Positions 10,509 to 21,302 of a DNA stretch of 64,000 nt are shown piece by piece (position 1 is the stretch's first letter; each line of letters opens with the position of its first letter). The stretch is from Pycnopodia helianthoides. Its lineage: Eukaryota > Echinodermata > Asteroidea > Forcipulatida > Asteriidae. The notes beneath the pieces were generated by a model. It did not search any database. It was given only the letters and a program-made list of their open reading frames with translations, and had not been told where the DNA came from. The DNA lies in assembly GCA_032158295.1 (NCBI GenBank), contig CM063257.1, positions 14,290,332-14,354,331 of the forward strand, written 5' to 3'. A program made the translations under genes and the position numbers.

Positions 10509-10944
10509 AGAACTTGAGTCCAATGCACTAAACCGCTTGGCCATGACATGAGCATAAAGGGCAGTAAGACAATTTTTTGGAATAATTATATCCCAAAGAA
10601 CAGCCCACTGGACTGCTAATTTTTTTCAGGTGTTTTTTTATGTTAGTTTGCCACAAACAAGGCTAGAAGCCACACGTGGTAACGGGCTACAAGAGGAAAA
10701 TAACTCAGGGGAGCTGAAGGTAGGCATTGAAGACCCCTCTTAAAACAGTCTTGATTGTAGGATGGAGGGAAGGAGTTGCGAAGAGATGCAGTACGTGGAA
10801 TAAAGCTGTTGGAGTGGCTCTTTGTTCTGTATCTTAGCAAAGCACTTGAGTGTATGGGCGAGAACAAGCAGAAAGCCTGATTTCAGGCTCAGACATGCTT
10901 CAAAGATGACCAAAGCAAAGGAATGCCACTGCCAGAAACACCAG
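10509..10944. other. Intron sequence, no gene seen
   Basis: Unique-looking sequence with short open frames on both strands only. No splice-bordered REJ-like segment is evident. Confidence 0.35.
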
Positions 10945-11136
10945 AGAAAACCCCCTTCTCTTAGCGATAAGTGCAATAAGTGCATCACACAATGCACGGG
11001 ACCTACGGCTTTACGTCCCATCTGAAGGATGAAGCAACATTGGTTAAATGTCTTGCCTAAGAAGTGGGACTCAAACCCACACTCTGCTGATCTGAAAAAC
11101 CAGGGTATGGTGCTCTTAACCGCTCGGCCAGTACAC
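10945..11136 (-). mobile_element. SINE fragment with tRNA-like head
   Basis: On the minus strand it shows a head with TGGCCGAGCGGTTAAGAGC and a degraded B-box, then the SINE body. The 3' tail is missing. Confidence 0.65.
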
Positions 11137-11234
11137 GCCGAAGGCCGCAGGTTCAAAAATTCCACTCCAGTAAATTTTTCTTTGTTCAAGCCGAACAAAT
11201 TTCAAACTATGATAAAATCGAACAAAACACTCAC

Positions 11235-11389
11235 CTGGCAAGAGGTTAGCCTTGATTTTTTGCTTAGGTGAATCTTCTTCAAAAACAACGTCCACTGTCC
11301 GTCTGTTGCTGTCCACGGCTTTCCAACTGTACATTGTTTTCTTTGCTTTGATGCACGAGTAGAACGTGATGACCGCTTCAAGGTAAAAC
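11235..11389 (-). CDS. REJ-domain receptor gene, exon 5
   Basis: The 155 bp exon enters in phase 2 (acceptor TGACCAG at 11390-11396) and leaves in phase 1 (donor GTGAGT at 11229-11234). It encodes about 52 residues: FYLEAVITFYSCIKAKKTMY, then SWKAVDSNRR and ANLLPG. A single Cys followed by Y-S-W is the usual core of a REJ beta repeat. The phase fits exon 4, which ends in phase 2. Confidence 0.8.
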
Positions 11390-11426
11390 CTGGTCAAAGT
11401 GAGGGCACAATAAGGACATTTATCAA

Positions 11427-12141
11427 GGTATGCAATCAGGTTTGCAATCAGGTTTGCAATCAGGCTTGCAATCAGGCTCACAATTAGGCTTGCAATCAGG
11501 CTCGCAATCAGGTTTGCAATCCGACTGGCAATCAGGCTCGCAATCAGGCTCGCAATCAGGCTCGCAATCAGGCCTGCAATCAGGCTTGCAATCAGGCTCG
11601 CAATCAGGCTCGCAATCAAGCTCGCAATCAGGCTTGCAATCAGGCTCGCAATCAGGCTCGCAATCAAGCTCGCAATCAAGCTCACAATCAGCTCACAATC
11701 AGGCTCACAATCAGGCTCACAATCAGGCTCACAATCAAGCTCGCAATCAGGCTCGCAATCAGGCTCGCAATCAAGCTCGCAATCAAGCTCGCAATCAAGC
11801 TCGCAATCAAGCTCACAATCAGGCTCACAATCAGGCTCACAATCAAGCTCGCAATCAAGCTGCAATCAAGCTCGCAATCAAGCTCACAATCAGGCTCGCA
11901 ATCAGGCTCGCAATCAAGCTCGCAATCAGGCTCGCAATCAAGCTCGCAATCAAGCTCACAATCAGCTCACAATCAGGCTCACAATCAAGCTCGCAATCAA
12001 GCTCGCAATCAAGCTCGCAATCAAGCTCGCAATCAAGCTCACAATCAGGCTCACAATCACGCTCACAATCACGCTCACAATCAGGCTCGCAATCAAGCTA
12101 GCAATCAAGCTCGCAATCAAGCTCGCAATCAGGCTCGCAAC
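11427..12141. repeat. 12 bp minisatellite, about 59 copies
   Basis: The unit is close to GCAATCAGGCTC, with alternates ACAATCAGGCTC and GCAATCAAGCTC interspersed in runs. One unit near 11861 has lost one base. All frames give low-complexity readings and none is a gene. It starts about 40 bp upstream of the exon 5 acceptor, within the intron between exons 4 and 5. Confidence 0.95.
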
Positions 12142-12349
12142 CTGCGTATCGATACCTCTTGTCACCAAACCCCTGGTTAGGATGTTCTGAAAACACAACG
12201 CTGATCGGCTCCCCCACAGAGAGAGTTTTGCGCGCATGCGTGTTAAAAGCTTTAGAGCACTTGCAGGACGCTTAGTATTTGCGTACCGAAATGCAAGTAT
12301 TTTGATGCAATTAAACCAAAAATTAATCAATTTTTGGACGATAACACCC

Positions 12350-12579
12350 TTAAAGGGGCACTGTCGTCGTGATCATAGTCTGCTTGTGGCTAGACAATAG
12401 AAACATGAACTCTCCCCCAGTTACTACACGCGGCGCGTTGACCGTCACATCACAAACAAAAGCTTTAAAGGGAGCCGGCATTTATTACCGCGCGTGCGTG
12501 TGCAGTGACTGGATGAGAGCTCAGAATTTAATGTCTGGCCACAGACTCGCTGTGATCTCGACGACAGTGCCCCTTTAAC
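12350..12579. mobile_element. 230 bp MITE with TTAAAGGGGCACTG ends
   Basis: It begins TTAAAGGGGCACTGTCGTCG and ends CGACGACAGTGCCCCTTTAA, a perfect 20 bp inverted repeat. The TTAA at each end could be the target site. A related partial copy lies at 57815-57925. Confidence 0.8.
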
Positions 12580-12624
12580 TGCTCATAGTCGGACAAGTCA
12601 CAAGATCAAAAAGGAATGAGAGGG

Positions 12625-13036
12625 GACCAGTTGCGGATAAGAACACCGGACTCAAGCTCCAAAGTTTCTGATCAGCAGAGTGTGAGTTCGAGTCCCGGTC
12701 GTGACACTTGTGTCCCTAAGCAAGACACTTAACCATTACTGCTGCGTCCTTTGGATGGGACGTAAAGCCGTAGGTCCCGTGTGTTGTGTAATGCACGTAA
12801 AAGAACCCAGTGCACTTATCGTAAAGAGAAGTGGTTTGCCCCGGTGTTCCTGGTTTGATTGGCAGCATATTGCGCCACAGCACCTTGTAAACCATTTACA
12901 TGGTGCTATGTAAAGGAATAGGTCTCATACTTCAAGCGCAGCTCCACAATACCTTGCAACAAAAATACTGAGCACTTTGAGATGCCCATCGGGTGTGATA
13001 AAGCGCTATATAAGAACGACGTATTATTATTATTAC
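12625..13036 (+). mobile_element. Most complete SINE copy
   Basis: The head is tRNA-like, with a degraded A-box and the B-box GAGTTCGAGTCCC at about 12686-12698. A conserved body follows (GGTTTGATTGGCAGCATATT), then TAAAGCGCTATATAAG and an (ATT)n tail at 13023-13036. This order (tRNA head, body, simple tail) defines a SINE. Its tail ends about 20 bp from the exon 4 donor. Confidence 0.85.
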
Positions 13037-13061
13037 TGGCCTGTCACAGGTTGTGACTTAC

Positions 13062-13263
13062 GTCTCCGACGCCAGAACAGTGTCCTTTCCACTCAGGCCC
13101 CTCGTCTCAGTGGTCAAGCCGGGTTGGTTCGAGGCCATCTTTCTGATCGTGGTGGTGGCGTTTCGGTCACCCTTGTTGGTTTGCACGGTCAGCTTAACGG
13201 TGTAGTCCTCTCCGGCAGTCAGCAAGTCACCAGGGAACATCAACACCTGGGTTTTGCCATTTT
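13062..13263 (-). CDS. REJ-domain receptor gene, exon 4
   Basis: The 202 bp exon enters in phase 1 (acceptor TTCCACAG at 13264-13271) and leaves in phase 2 (donor GTAAGT at 13056-13061). It encodes about 67 residues with VLMFPGDLLTAGEDYTVKLT followed by VQTNKGDRNATTTIRK. The pattern L-x(4)-L-x-A-G-x-x-Y-x-V-x-L is the classic second strand group of a REJ repeat, completing the half-repeat begun in exon 3. One predicted N-glycosylation site (NAT) is present. Confidence 0.85.
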
Positions 13264-13344
13264 CTGTGGAACACAAAAAAGGGAAATCCGGCGTGAGAGA
13301 AAAGGAGCATTCATAAGTTTGAAACTGACTGGATGTCGAATCGC

Positions 13345-14010
13345 ACTGTCACTCAGTAAGAGTGGGATCTCAATAATATTGAGTGGAATTGAAATCTCAC
13401 CATCACCGAGTGGGATTTAGATCTCACCACCAGTGGGATTAGGTTCTCAATATCACAGAGTGGGATTAGGATCTCAATATCACAGAGTGGGATTAGGATC
13501 TCAATATCACAGAGTGGGATTAGGATCTCAATATCACAGAGTGGGATTAGGATCTCAATATCACAGAGTGGGATTAGGATCTCAATATCACAGAGTGGGA
13601 TTAGGATCTCAATATCACAGAGTGGGATTTGGATCTCACCATCTGAGGGATTTAGATCTCACCATCAGTTGGATTAGGGTCTCAATATCACAGAGTAGGA
13701 TTAGGATCTCAATATCACAGAGTGGGATTTGGATCTCACCATCTGAGGGATTTAGATCTCACCATCAGTTGGATTAGGATCTCAATATCACAGAGTGGGA
13801 TTTGAATCTCACCATCTGAGGGATTTGGATCTCACCATCAGTGGGATTAGGATCTCAATATCACAGAGTGGGATTAGGATCTCACCATCAGTGGGATTAG
13901 GATCTCACCACCAGTGGGATTAGAATCTCAACATCACAGAGTGGGATTAGGATCTCAACATCACAGAGTGGGATTAGGATCTCCATATCAGCAAGTGGGA
14001 TTAGAGTCTC
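13345..14010. repeat. 27 bp minisatellite, about 25 units
   Basis: The main unit is GTGGGATTAGGATCTCAATA followed by TCACAGA. Variant units carry CACCATCTGAGG or CACCATCA and shift the length. It occupies most of the intron between exons 3 and 4. Open frames across it are a consequence of the unit length. Confidence 0.92.
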
Positions 14011-14209
14011 AGTATCACTGCTAAAGAGTTTTCCAACTGCTGGGGTGACCCAACAATGCAAGGACATTGTGATTGGCACATGTGCCGTCAAATCTTTTTG
14101 ATCATATTATGAAATATTGCGATCTCGCACATTTGTTTTTTGCTGTATCCAGCACAAATTAGTTGCATGCGGGGAAAGCAGCTTTTTTGGGGAGCTTGGC
14201 GATACTTAC

Positions 14210-14374
14210 CGTTGAATGCAGCAAATTTCTCTCGGAGTGCTTTACCCATTGGCGATATTGACCACATGTATCGCATTTCGGGAAGACTGGTCCCCATGGC
14301 ACGGCCTTCAAGATTCACGTCACCGCACGACGGAATTCTTCTTGGTCCAGAAATCGCCACCATGAGATTGAAAT
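14210..14374 (-). CDS. REJ-domain receptor gene, exon 3 (start of REJ module)
   Basis: The 165 bp exon (55 codons) is in phase 1 at both ends, with acceptor CGTTTCACAG at 14375-14384 and donor GTAAGT at 14204-14209. It encodes FNLMVAISGPRRIPSCGDVN, then LEGRAMGTSL and MRYMWSIS. The order I-S-G-P, then I-P-x-C-G-D-x-x-L, then Y-x-W-S is the conserved opening of REJ modules. It directly follows the Gly/Glu-rich exon 2, so the REJ module begins right after the low-complexity stalk. Confidence 0.87.
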
Positions 14375-14711
14375 CTGTGAAACGGCAAAGCGAGATATCA
14401 AACTTGTTTTCACTATTAATCATCATTGTTACATATATTTTTGGTAATGAAACCAAGGATGCCTCTTAAGTGAGCTTAAATTCACTGTACTAGCCAAGAA
14501 CCCCATGGGCTAGCAGGGAATTTCTGCTTGTGCCCGTGCGTAGTCCACGCTTCTCCAGGCATTCTTCGCTTACACAGCTTGCGCAGACATTTGGCGCTTG
14601 CCCTGTAAGCAGAGAATGGTGGTCGCAAGCGCAGAATTTGGCGGTAAGCAGAGCCATGAAATTGATCCCTGGTCTTGTTGCAAAAATTTCTCCGCAAACC
14701 TAAATCCATAA
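14375..14711. other. Intron sequence, no gene seen
   Basis: Contains short inverted stretches around GCTTACAC and GGCGGTAAGCAG, probably an old foldback repeat. No exon is supported. Confidence 0.4.
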
Positions 14712-15123
14712 CAGGGCTCGAATATGGGGGGAAAATCCACAAGACCACAGGACTTGTTTCTCAAAATGTTTAGGCCTACTGGACCAGAAATAGTTGTACA
14801 AGACCAGATTCATACTGAGAAAATACTTCCTTGCACAGTAGGCCTATAACTTGCATTTAATTGAACAAGCACTAAGACATATAAGAGAAGATTTACCTCA
14901 TTTGTCTTTTAGGGTATTAAGTATATTTCAAATCGTTACTCAAAGTCAACATTTGAACATAATTTGTTTCTGTTCAAGATATTATAGAGTGAGGTACATG
15001 TACATGAATTGTTATTGAATTGAAACCACAAGACCGCCGGACTTGTCCGGTCATGAGTTTACTGGCCCAATGCTAAAATCACTGGCCTCGGGCCTGCGGT
15101 CCAGTGTCAAATTCGAGCCCTGC
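14712..15123. mobile_element. AGGGCTCGAAT-ended inverted-repeat element
   Basis: It begins CAGGGCTCGAATATGG and ends CAAATTCGAGCCCTG. The inner parts of both arms share ACCACAGGACTTGT-like and GGCCTACTGG-like stretches. The interior is AT-rich and noncoding. Confidence 0.6.
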
Positions 15124-15282
15124 ATAATATTATTGGACTGATTGGCGATTTTTCCTTTTGAGACCATTGATTTCGTACAACCATCACCAAACGTCTAGAC
15201 ATTACTGATCTTGTTCATTTTTTGTATCATCACTTCCAAGAAAGATGTCAAGAAGAATATTAAGAAACTGAATTACAAGCAG

Positions 15283-15645
15283 GGCTTGCCCTTAACACTA
15301 GCCCGGCGTACATTGTCTAGTAAAAAATTTTATGGGCTAGTAAACACCACTTCTTAACTTGCCCTGTGGGCTACTAAAAACTGTGCAACCTACTTGTTCA
15401 AAATGCTAATTTCTTCCTTTTCAGATGTGAATAATTAATGTATAAAATGTGTTAATCCTTATTGAGTGTGTGAATATAACTAATTAAACTGGTTGTGATC
15501 GTTAACATTAACACATCAGAACATTACATTCATTGCAATTCCTGTTCAAAATCTGGGCTACTAAAACTTCCTGGGGGCAAGTAAAATTCACAGTTTACTG
15601 GCCCGGCCGGCTACTTTACAAAAAGCTTAAGCGCAAGGCCTGACA
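15283..15645. mobile_element. AGGGCTTGCCCTTAA-ended inverted-repeat element
   Basis: The left end AGGGCTTGCCCTTAACACTA resembles the reverse complement of the right end, TTAAGCGCAAGGCCTG. Both arms contain TACTGGCCC/GGGCTAGTAAA blocks. It is related in arm content to the 14712-15123 element. Confidence 0.55.
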
Positions 15646-15769
15646 AGGTTTTGTTTTGGAGACTTTCTACTGTATGTGTAAATGGGAACCATTGGAAAAC
15701 TTTACTTTGGTCAAATACCTTTTCCTTTCTTTAAAACAAAGTAGGTCAAATTTTGCGGCCGTTTGCTAG

Positions 15770-16045
15770 GGGCATTTTGGTACAAGGCCCTTGCGGCTGC
15801 TATGGGCATTTTGGTACAAGCCGCTTGTGGCCGCTACGGGCCTTTTGGTACGAGATGCTTGCAGCCGCAAGGGCATATTGGTACAAGACGCTTATGGCCG
15901 CAACAGGCATTTTGGTACAGGGCGCTTGCAGCCGCTAGGGCATTTTGGTACAAGATGCTTGCGGTCGCTGAGGGGAATTTTGGTATAAGATGCTTGCGGC
16001 CGCTATGAGCATTTTGGTATAAGGCACTTGTGGCCGCAACGGTCT
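15770..16045. repeat. 34 bp minisatellite, eight units
   Basis: Units of 33-34 bp contain CATTTTGGTACAAG and CTTGCGGCCGCTA. Eight divergent units are visible. It is in the intron between exons 2 and 3, about 170 bp from the exon 2 donor. Confidence 0.9.
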
Positions 16046-16211
16046 CTTAAGGGATGATAAATCTTTGATCGGAAGGACCAGCAAGGTTCCGTCTTTCCCT
16101 TCACTAGACACTGGAAAAGGGAAACTTGGTAGTTCTATTCTATCACCTAATATTTCGACTGCAAACAAATGAAAATATGAATACTTTCGTTTGTATTGCC
16201 ACAACCCTCAC

Positions 16212-16937
16212 CTCTCACAGTGGTGCCAGGATCCGGTTCGGATGTTCCAACTGCAGTGCCCGATCCACCACCCTTCTCTGTCGGCTTAGCACCTTCCCCT
16301 CCATCAGTGTTGACAACTTCCGGTTCGGATGTTCCAACTGCAGTGCCTTCACCACCACCCTTCTCTGTCGGCTTAGCACCTTCCCCTCCATCAGTGTTGA
16401 CAACTTCCGGTTCGGATGTTCCAACTGCAGTGCCTTCACCAGCACCCTTCTCTGTCAGCTTAGCACCTTCCCCTCCATCAGTGTTGACAACTTCCGGTTC
16501 GGATGTTCCAGCTGCAGTGCCTTCACCACCACCCTTCTCTGTCGGCTCAGCACCTTCCCCTCCATCAGTGTTGACAACTTCCAGTTTGGATGTTCCAGCT
16601 GCAGTGCCTTCCCAAGCACCCCTGTCTGTCGGCTTAGCACCTTCGCCTCCGTCAGTGTTGACAACTTCCGCTTTGTCTGTTGTGTCTCGTCCTCCAGTGC
16701 CGTCTCCTTCACCTGCTTCAGTTTTGTGGCCACCAGGAGCTGCATCTGTGTGGACAGCACCTTCGCCTCCGTCAGTGGCGACAACCCCCGGTTCGGATGT
16801 TCCCTCACCATGATGTTCTCCATCTTTTTCTGTATGTGTCCCCTCATTGCCACCATCGTCTTTGCCACCTGCTCCGCCATCTGTTAGATCTCCGCCTGCT
16901 GTATGAGCCCCTTCTTCTCCGTCATGTCCATCTTCGC
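16212..16937 (-). CDS. REJ-domain receptor gene, exon 2 (29-residue repeat stalk)
   Basis: The 726 bp exon (242 codons) is in phase 1 at both ends. The donor is GTGAGG at 16206-16211. The acceptor that keeps frame is the AG within CAGGTGAG at 16938-16945; using the CAG three to five bases earlier would bring in an immediate stop. The product is Gly/Glu/Thr-rich. Its C-terminal half is about six tandem copies of an 87 bp (29-residue) unit around VVNTDGGEGAKPTEKGGGEG. There are no cysteines, so it is probably an extended spacer that holds the REJ module away from the signal-proximal mucin segment. The plus strand is also open here, a by-product of the repeat. Confidence 0.82.
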
Positions 16938-16977
16938 CTCACCTGTTTAAAATTATAGTTAGAAATTGTTTTATAGT

Positions 16978-17690
16978 AATAATAATAATAGTGGCTTCTT
17001 AATTAGCGCTCATATCCGTCACTCAGTGACACTCAATGCGCTTCAACATTCAGTATTTTCCTGCAAGATAATGTGGAGCTATATTTTGAAGTATTAGACC
17101 TATTCCTTTACACAGCACCATGTAATGGTTTACAAGGTGCTGTGGCGCACTGCCAATCAATCCGTCACTCAGTGACGCTCAAGGCGCTTCAACATTCAGT
17201 ATTTTCCTGCAAGGTATTGTTGAGCTATATTTTGAAGTATTAGACCTATTCCTTTACATAGCACCATGTAATGGTTTACAAGGTGCTGTGGCACACTGCC
17301 AATCAATCCGTCACTCAGTGACGCTCAAGGCGCTTCAACATTCAGTATTTTCCTGCAAGATATTGTGGAGCTACATACATGTATATTTTGAAGTATTAGA
17401 CCTATTCCTTTACATAGCACCATGTAATGGTTTACAAGGTGCTGTGGCGCACTGCCAATCAAACCAGGAACACCGGGGCGAACCCCTTCTCTTTTCGATA
17501 AGTGCACTGGGTTCTTTTAAGTGCATCACACAATGCACGGGACCTCCGGCTTTACGTCCCATCCGAAGGACAAAGCAATAATGCTTAAGGACACAAGTGT
17601 CAAGACCGGGACTCGAACCCACACTCTTGCTGAACAGAAACACCAGAGCTTGAGTCCAGTGCTCTTAACTGCAAGGCCACTACACGCCAC
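16978..17690 (-). mobile_element. SINE with triplicated 3' section
   Basis: From an (AAT)n tail at 16978, a ~145 bp block beginning GTCACTCAGTGAC occurs three times (near 17019, 17163 and 17309). One copy of the remaining body follows, with a tRNA-like head carrying GGGACTCGAACCC at about 17610. Orientation is reverse. Confidence 0.75.
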
Positions 17691-17744
17691 GTTAAATACA
17701 ATGTCTTTTTTTTCTTCAAATTGAATTTTGGGTTGAACAAAGTC

Positions 17745-17955
17745 AAACTGACTAGAGTGGGATTTGAACCTGCGACCTCTGGAGTAACGTGCCGGTGCTC
17801 TATCAAACCCGAGCTATCTAGCCCTGCTATGTTGGCGCTTTTTTTCAAATTTAATTTTGGGTTGAACAAAGACAAATTGACCAGAGCGGAATTTGAACCT
17901 GCGACCTCCGGATTAACGTGCCGGCACTCTACCAACTGAGCTATCTAGCCCTATG
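17745..17955 (-). repeat. Two tandem tRNA-like repeats
   Basis: On the minus strand each unit reads like GGGCTAGATAGCTCAGTTGG, then an anticodon-arm-like stretch, then GCAGGTTCAAATTCC. Copies are about 17745-17825 and 17860-17950. A-box and B-box are visible, but mismatched stems and a shared flank (TTTAATTTTGGGTTGAACAA) point to a second tRNA-derived SINE family rather than working tRNAs. Confidence 0.65.
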
Positions 17956-18278
17956 TCAGCGGTCTCCCTAGTTTGTCAATAGTTTTGTTCAGGGGTGCTG
18001 CCAATCAGAAGCAGTGTAGTCAGGGATCACACCAAAGTTTACGAAGCGGCAACCGGGGGATTACCTGAAATATCCCCTTCGGATAATGTCGACCAGCACA
18101 AAAGAAAAATGAAGTCACTCCGACTGGCAACAGAGGAGTCCAACCTCTGCTGGCTAGGTACTGGGGGAATTGTACTCCTCCTTTTTAAATTTTGACTTCC
18201 ACGCCCACAGTAGTACAAGTAGGACCGTCGAAGTCAAAATTTCAAGTTAGAATTTCGGCCACCACTTTATCTCCCTTA
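17956..18278. other. Intron sequence, no feature recognised
   Basis: No exon, complete element or RNA gene seen. Confidence 0.35.
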
Positions 18279-18503
18279 TTAAAGGAACATTACAGAATTG
18301 GTTTTTGCTAACAAAACAGTTGCTTGCAGTGTAAGCACTTTATGTAATCCACCATATACATAAACTGACAAACCTGTAGAAGTTTGAGATCGATCGGCGA
18401 TCTGGAATAATGAATAAAACGCTCACTGAGCGATAACTCCAATCGGAAAATTAGTTTATTCATTTCTCATCAAATATGGCATTTCAGACAGAAATATTTG
18501 AGG
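18279..18503 (+). mobile_element. F1 MITE, truncated at the right
   Basis: It starts with TTAAAGGAACATTACAG and runs through the CGCTCACTGAGCG core, but breaks off after GACAGAAATATTTG. Confidence 0.75.
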
Positions 18504-19494
18504 ATGGAGGGTTACGATTATCGCAACTAGAGGAATACTACAAAAAAATAGTCCAACATCAAATAACAAATCTAATAAATCCCTTAGAAATTGGCTGCCG
18601 AATATGGAAATTGTTTTCTTTTCTTTTCAAAAACAGGATTATGGCGCCCCTGTTACTGGGTCCAGACATGGAGGTGTACAGAGTAGTACTTGACCTAAGT
18701 TACATAAATTAAAATTAGCCCCAAACCTCACATTGTTTAACAATTAAATAATAAATCATACATGGGTCAATTTCACAAAGAATTTGAAAGAGTAGTAAGA
18801 ATTGATCTTTTAAGTGCGAATCAATCTTATTTGCTAAGCAAAGTCGAAGTGCGATGCAATAATACAAATGACCAAATTACTGACACATGAATCTAAAGTT
18901 TAGTTCTTTGGGAATAGAAAGTGAAATCGACCCATCATGCCCATGGGGCCATGGAGATTCAAAATCAATTTTGTTCAGTGGAATTCAATCGTGGATGGAG
19001 AGGTAGAAATCCTCCATAAATAGTTCAAAATACACACCCCGAGCTGCAAAATAATTAGACATTGCGCAGCGCAATCTCAAGATTGCCCAGAGCAATATCA
19101 AGATTGGGCAACTTCCTCAAAATTGTTTACAAGTATAAGTACACTGACTGAACTCGTGCGCCAATCAGAATAATGTGTATAACTACACAATACGACGACC
19201 GTGTACAGTAATTACTTGTTTTACTAAAAAAGATGATGTTACGAATAAAAACATCAGTCAGAGACAATAACAGAGAAACTCTACTCCCCTTTTAACAGCA
19301 AATGCTCATGTCTGGAAAGTAGAACTACCAATGGTGCGGATTCGGTTAAAAACACAAGAGAAGAACTGCCCGAAGACAAACTCCATCACACACTTTAAAA
19401 ATCCATAAACTTCAGTGAAATCGGTTACACAACGACTGTTTTCTTAGTTTTAGTGAGCTTTTCGTCGAACTGCCGTCGGCCTTCGCTAGACTGG
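18504..19494. other. Intron sequence, no gene seen
   Basis: AT-rich sequence without splice-bordered open segments. A short stretch at 19060-19130 repeats CAAGATTG-type words. Nothing further recognised. Confidence 0.35.
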
Positions 19495-19668
19495 GACCAA
19501 TTTCATTAGAGATGTTGCTTAACAATTTTCTGCTAAGCAGAAATGAGCAAGACACCAGTCACGAATGGTACATATGACACGGTACTTTGGCCGGTAACCT
19601 TATTCTAGTAAGCATTGTTTTCTGTGCTAAACATCTTTTTGTGCTTAAAGCTCGATGAAATTGGGCCC
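19495..19668. mobile_element. GGGCCC-type foldback element, diverged
   Basis: It has the CCAATTTCAT start, the GCTAAGCAGAAATGAGCA interior shared with the copy at 3826-4014, and the GATGAAATTGGGCCC end. Confidence 0.65.
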
Positions 19669-20639
19669 TTACAATAGGATGGGGAAACACCACCCAAGCC
19701 CGGCAGCAGACGGTCAGCGTACCGCATGGATCAATACTACATGTAGGTACCCTGTTATTGAGTTGTCTTTAAGGCCACGTACAAAGGGGAAAAAAGGAAA
19801 AAAGAAAAAAAAAGAGACCAAAAAAAAAAAAAAAAAAAAAAAACAGTTGATCGTTCCCGCTCGCGTCTTTTTTGAAGTCACCCGCATCCATAACATTTTG
19901 GTGGTTGTTAGTTTATCATGCAGCCAGGCTTACGCTGGGGATTGACTATTTTTAGGTCTGATTTTGGGCCGATTTAACCAGAAAGTTTAAATAAAAATTT
20001 CATAAAGCTATTCTTGGGATTCGATACATTTTTAAGCTTTTATTTTGAGGTATATGCACGAAAATATCCGCCTATTATAATAATTAAAAACAAAAAAAAT
20101 TGTACGTACAAACAATTTTGCGAGTTACAAGTGTTCTGAGGAGAGCCCACCTCCTCCCTTCGCTCAGTACCCCCAACCCCCTCAGAATCCGTGCCCACAC
20201 CCCTTGTTGACGCCCCGCACCAAAGGGAGAAAAGTGCAGAAAGGATTGGTTCAAAAAAAGCTGGCCACAAAAAGTGGAAAGGAGAGAGAGAGAGAGAGAG
20301 ATGGGGAGTACAAAAAATATTTTAAACAATCTATTAATAAGTCAATTAAAATACAAATGATTTAAAAAACAACAACCCCCAAACCATTATCGCTATGTCC
20401 TCGTTCGCCAGTGTGGCAGGAGATTCTGTCTCCCCCCTCCATACTGCGAACTGTGTACACATTCTTCAGCTGATGGTAGCGCCCTCTTTTGAATCAACTA
20501 CTACCTCAGCCGAAGTTAGGCTTAATTATTTTAAATCGTGATATAAGTTATACTTTTCTTAGAGCGAAAACAGACCTTGTGTCGCATGGATTTTACGTGA
20601 TGTTGCATGGCGTCGCTGTGACAACGACGTCCTAGTTTC
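19669..20639. other. Intron sequence with purine tracts
   Basis: Contains an A-rich tract at 19785-19845 and a (GA)n run at 20281-20302. The stretch 20405-20510 resembles 42570-42660 (CATACTGCGAA, then GCGCC, CTCTTTTGAATCAA), a dispersed repeat. No gene is supported. Confidence 0.45.
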
Positions 20640-20770
20640 GCGCGGTTTGGGTACCGTACTACTACTAAGCGTAGCAGCTTGCTGGAGTCTGCATGCGTAT
20701 ACGTCAAGGATTACGACGATCGCCCTTTTATCGCATGTTTTTTATGGTCAAACGTGAAGCGGAGATTCAA
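20640..20770. repeat. Dispersed repeat, also at 29375-29470 inverted
   Basis: The order GTACCGTA, then GTAGCAGCTTGCT, then ACGTCAAGGATTACGACGAT here appears as its reverse complement near 29375-29470. The family is not identified. Confidence 0.55.
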
Positions 20771-21134
20771 GATCAGCTTTTAAAAAAAAACTAAGTTTTA
20801 CGAAATTGTTTACAATATTTTTAAATTTTTTGATATTTATTCAATGGGTGAAATTTATAAAAACAAGCAATTCAAGAAGATCTCAAAAAACCCGACCACA
20901 ACAATACACGCTGAAGCTGCTGTTCGAGGTGCCCGGATGTGCCGAATCTCGCAAAAGCTCGTACGCTCTCGAGGTCAACTTTTACACAGTTTATTAGGTC
21001 CATTTTAAATGGCATTATTGCTAGTTCAGTGTCATCAATTAATCGCAGTGACCCAAGCGGTATTAATTGGAGCGCACACAATTAGCCTACGGAAACGCAG
21101 AACAATAAAAATTAGGCAGAACAATAAAAATTAG

Positions 21135-21267
21135 GCAAAACAAAAATTGTTTAGCGTCCCTACCTGCTTCCTCGTTAGAGGCCGCCTCCTGTTTTCTTTA
21201 TTATTTTTTTTAAGAATAAATTTTTGCGACCTCTGACGAAAAAATAAATTTAAAAATAAGTAAGATC

Positions 21268-21302
<35 letters not shown>

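Noticed and set aside
11116..12330. Open frames made of QSGSQS- or DCELDCE-like repeats
   Set aside because: Product of the 12 bp minisatellite in an intron. Only the splice-bordered 155 bp at 11235-11389 is treated as coding.
13345..14010. CRISPR-like array
   Set aside because: Repeats are contiguous 27 bp units without unique spacers, and the context is eukaryotic intron.
16126..16958. Plus-strand open frame of 253 codons opposite exon 2
   Set aside because: Antisense shadow of the 87 bp coding repeat; no splice or start context supports it.
17745..17955. Pair of functional tRNA genes
   Set aside because: Stems are mismatched and both copies share non-tRNA flanks, as expected for a tRNA-derived repeat.
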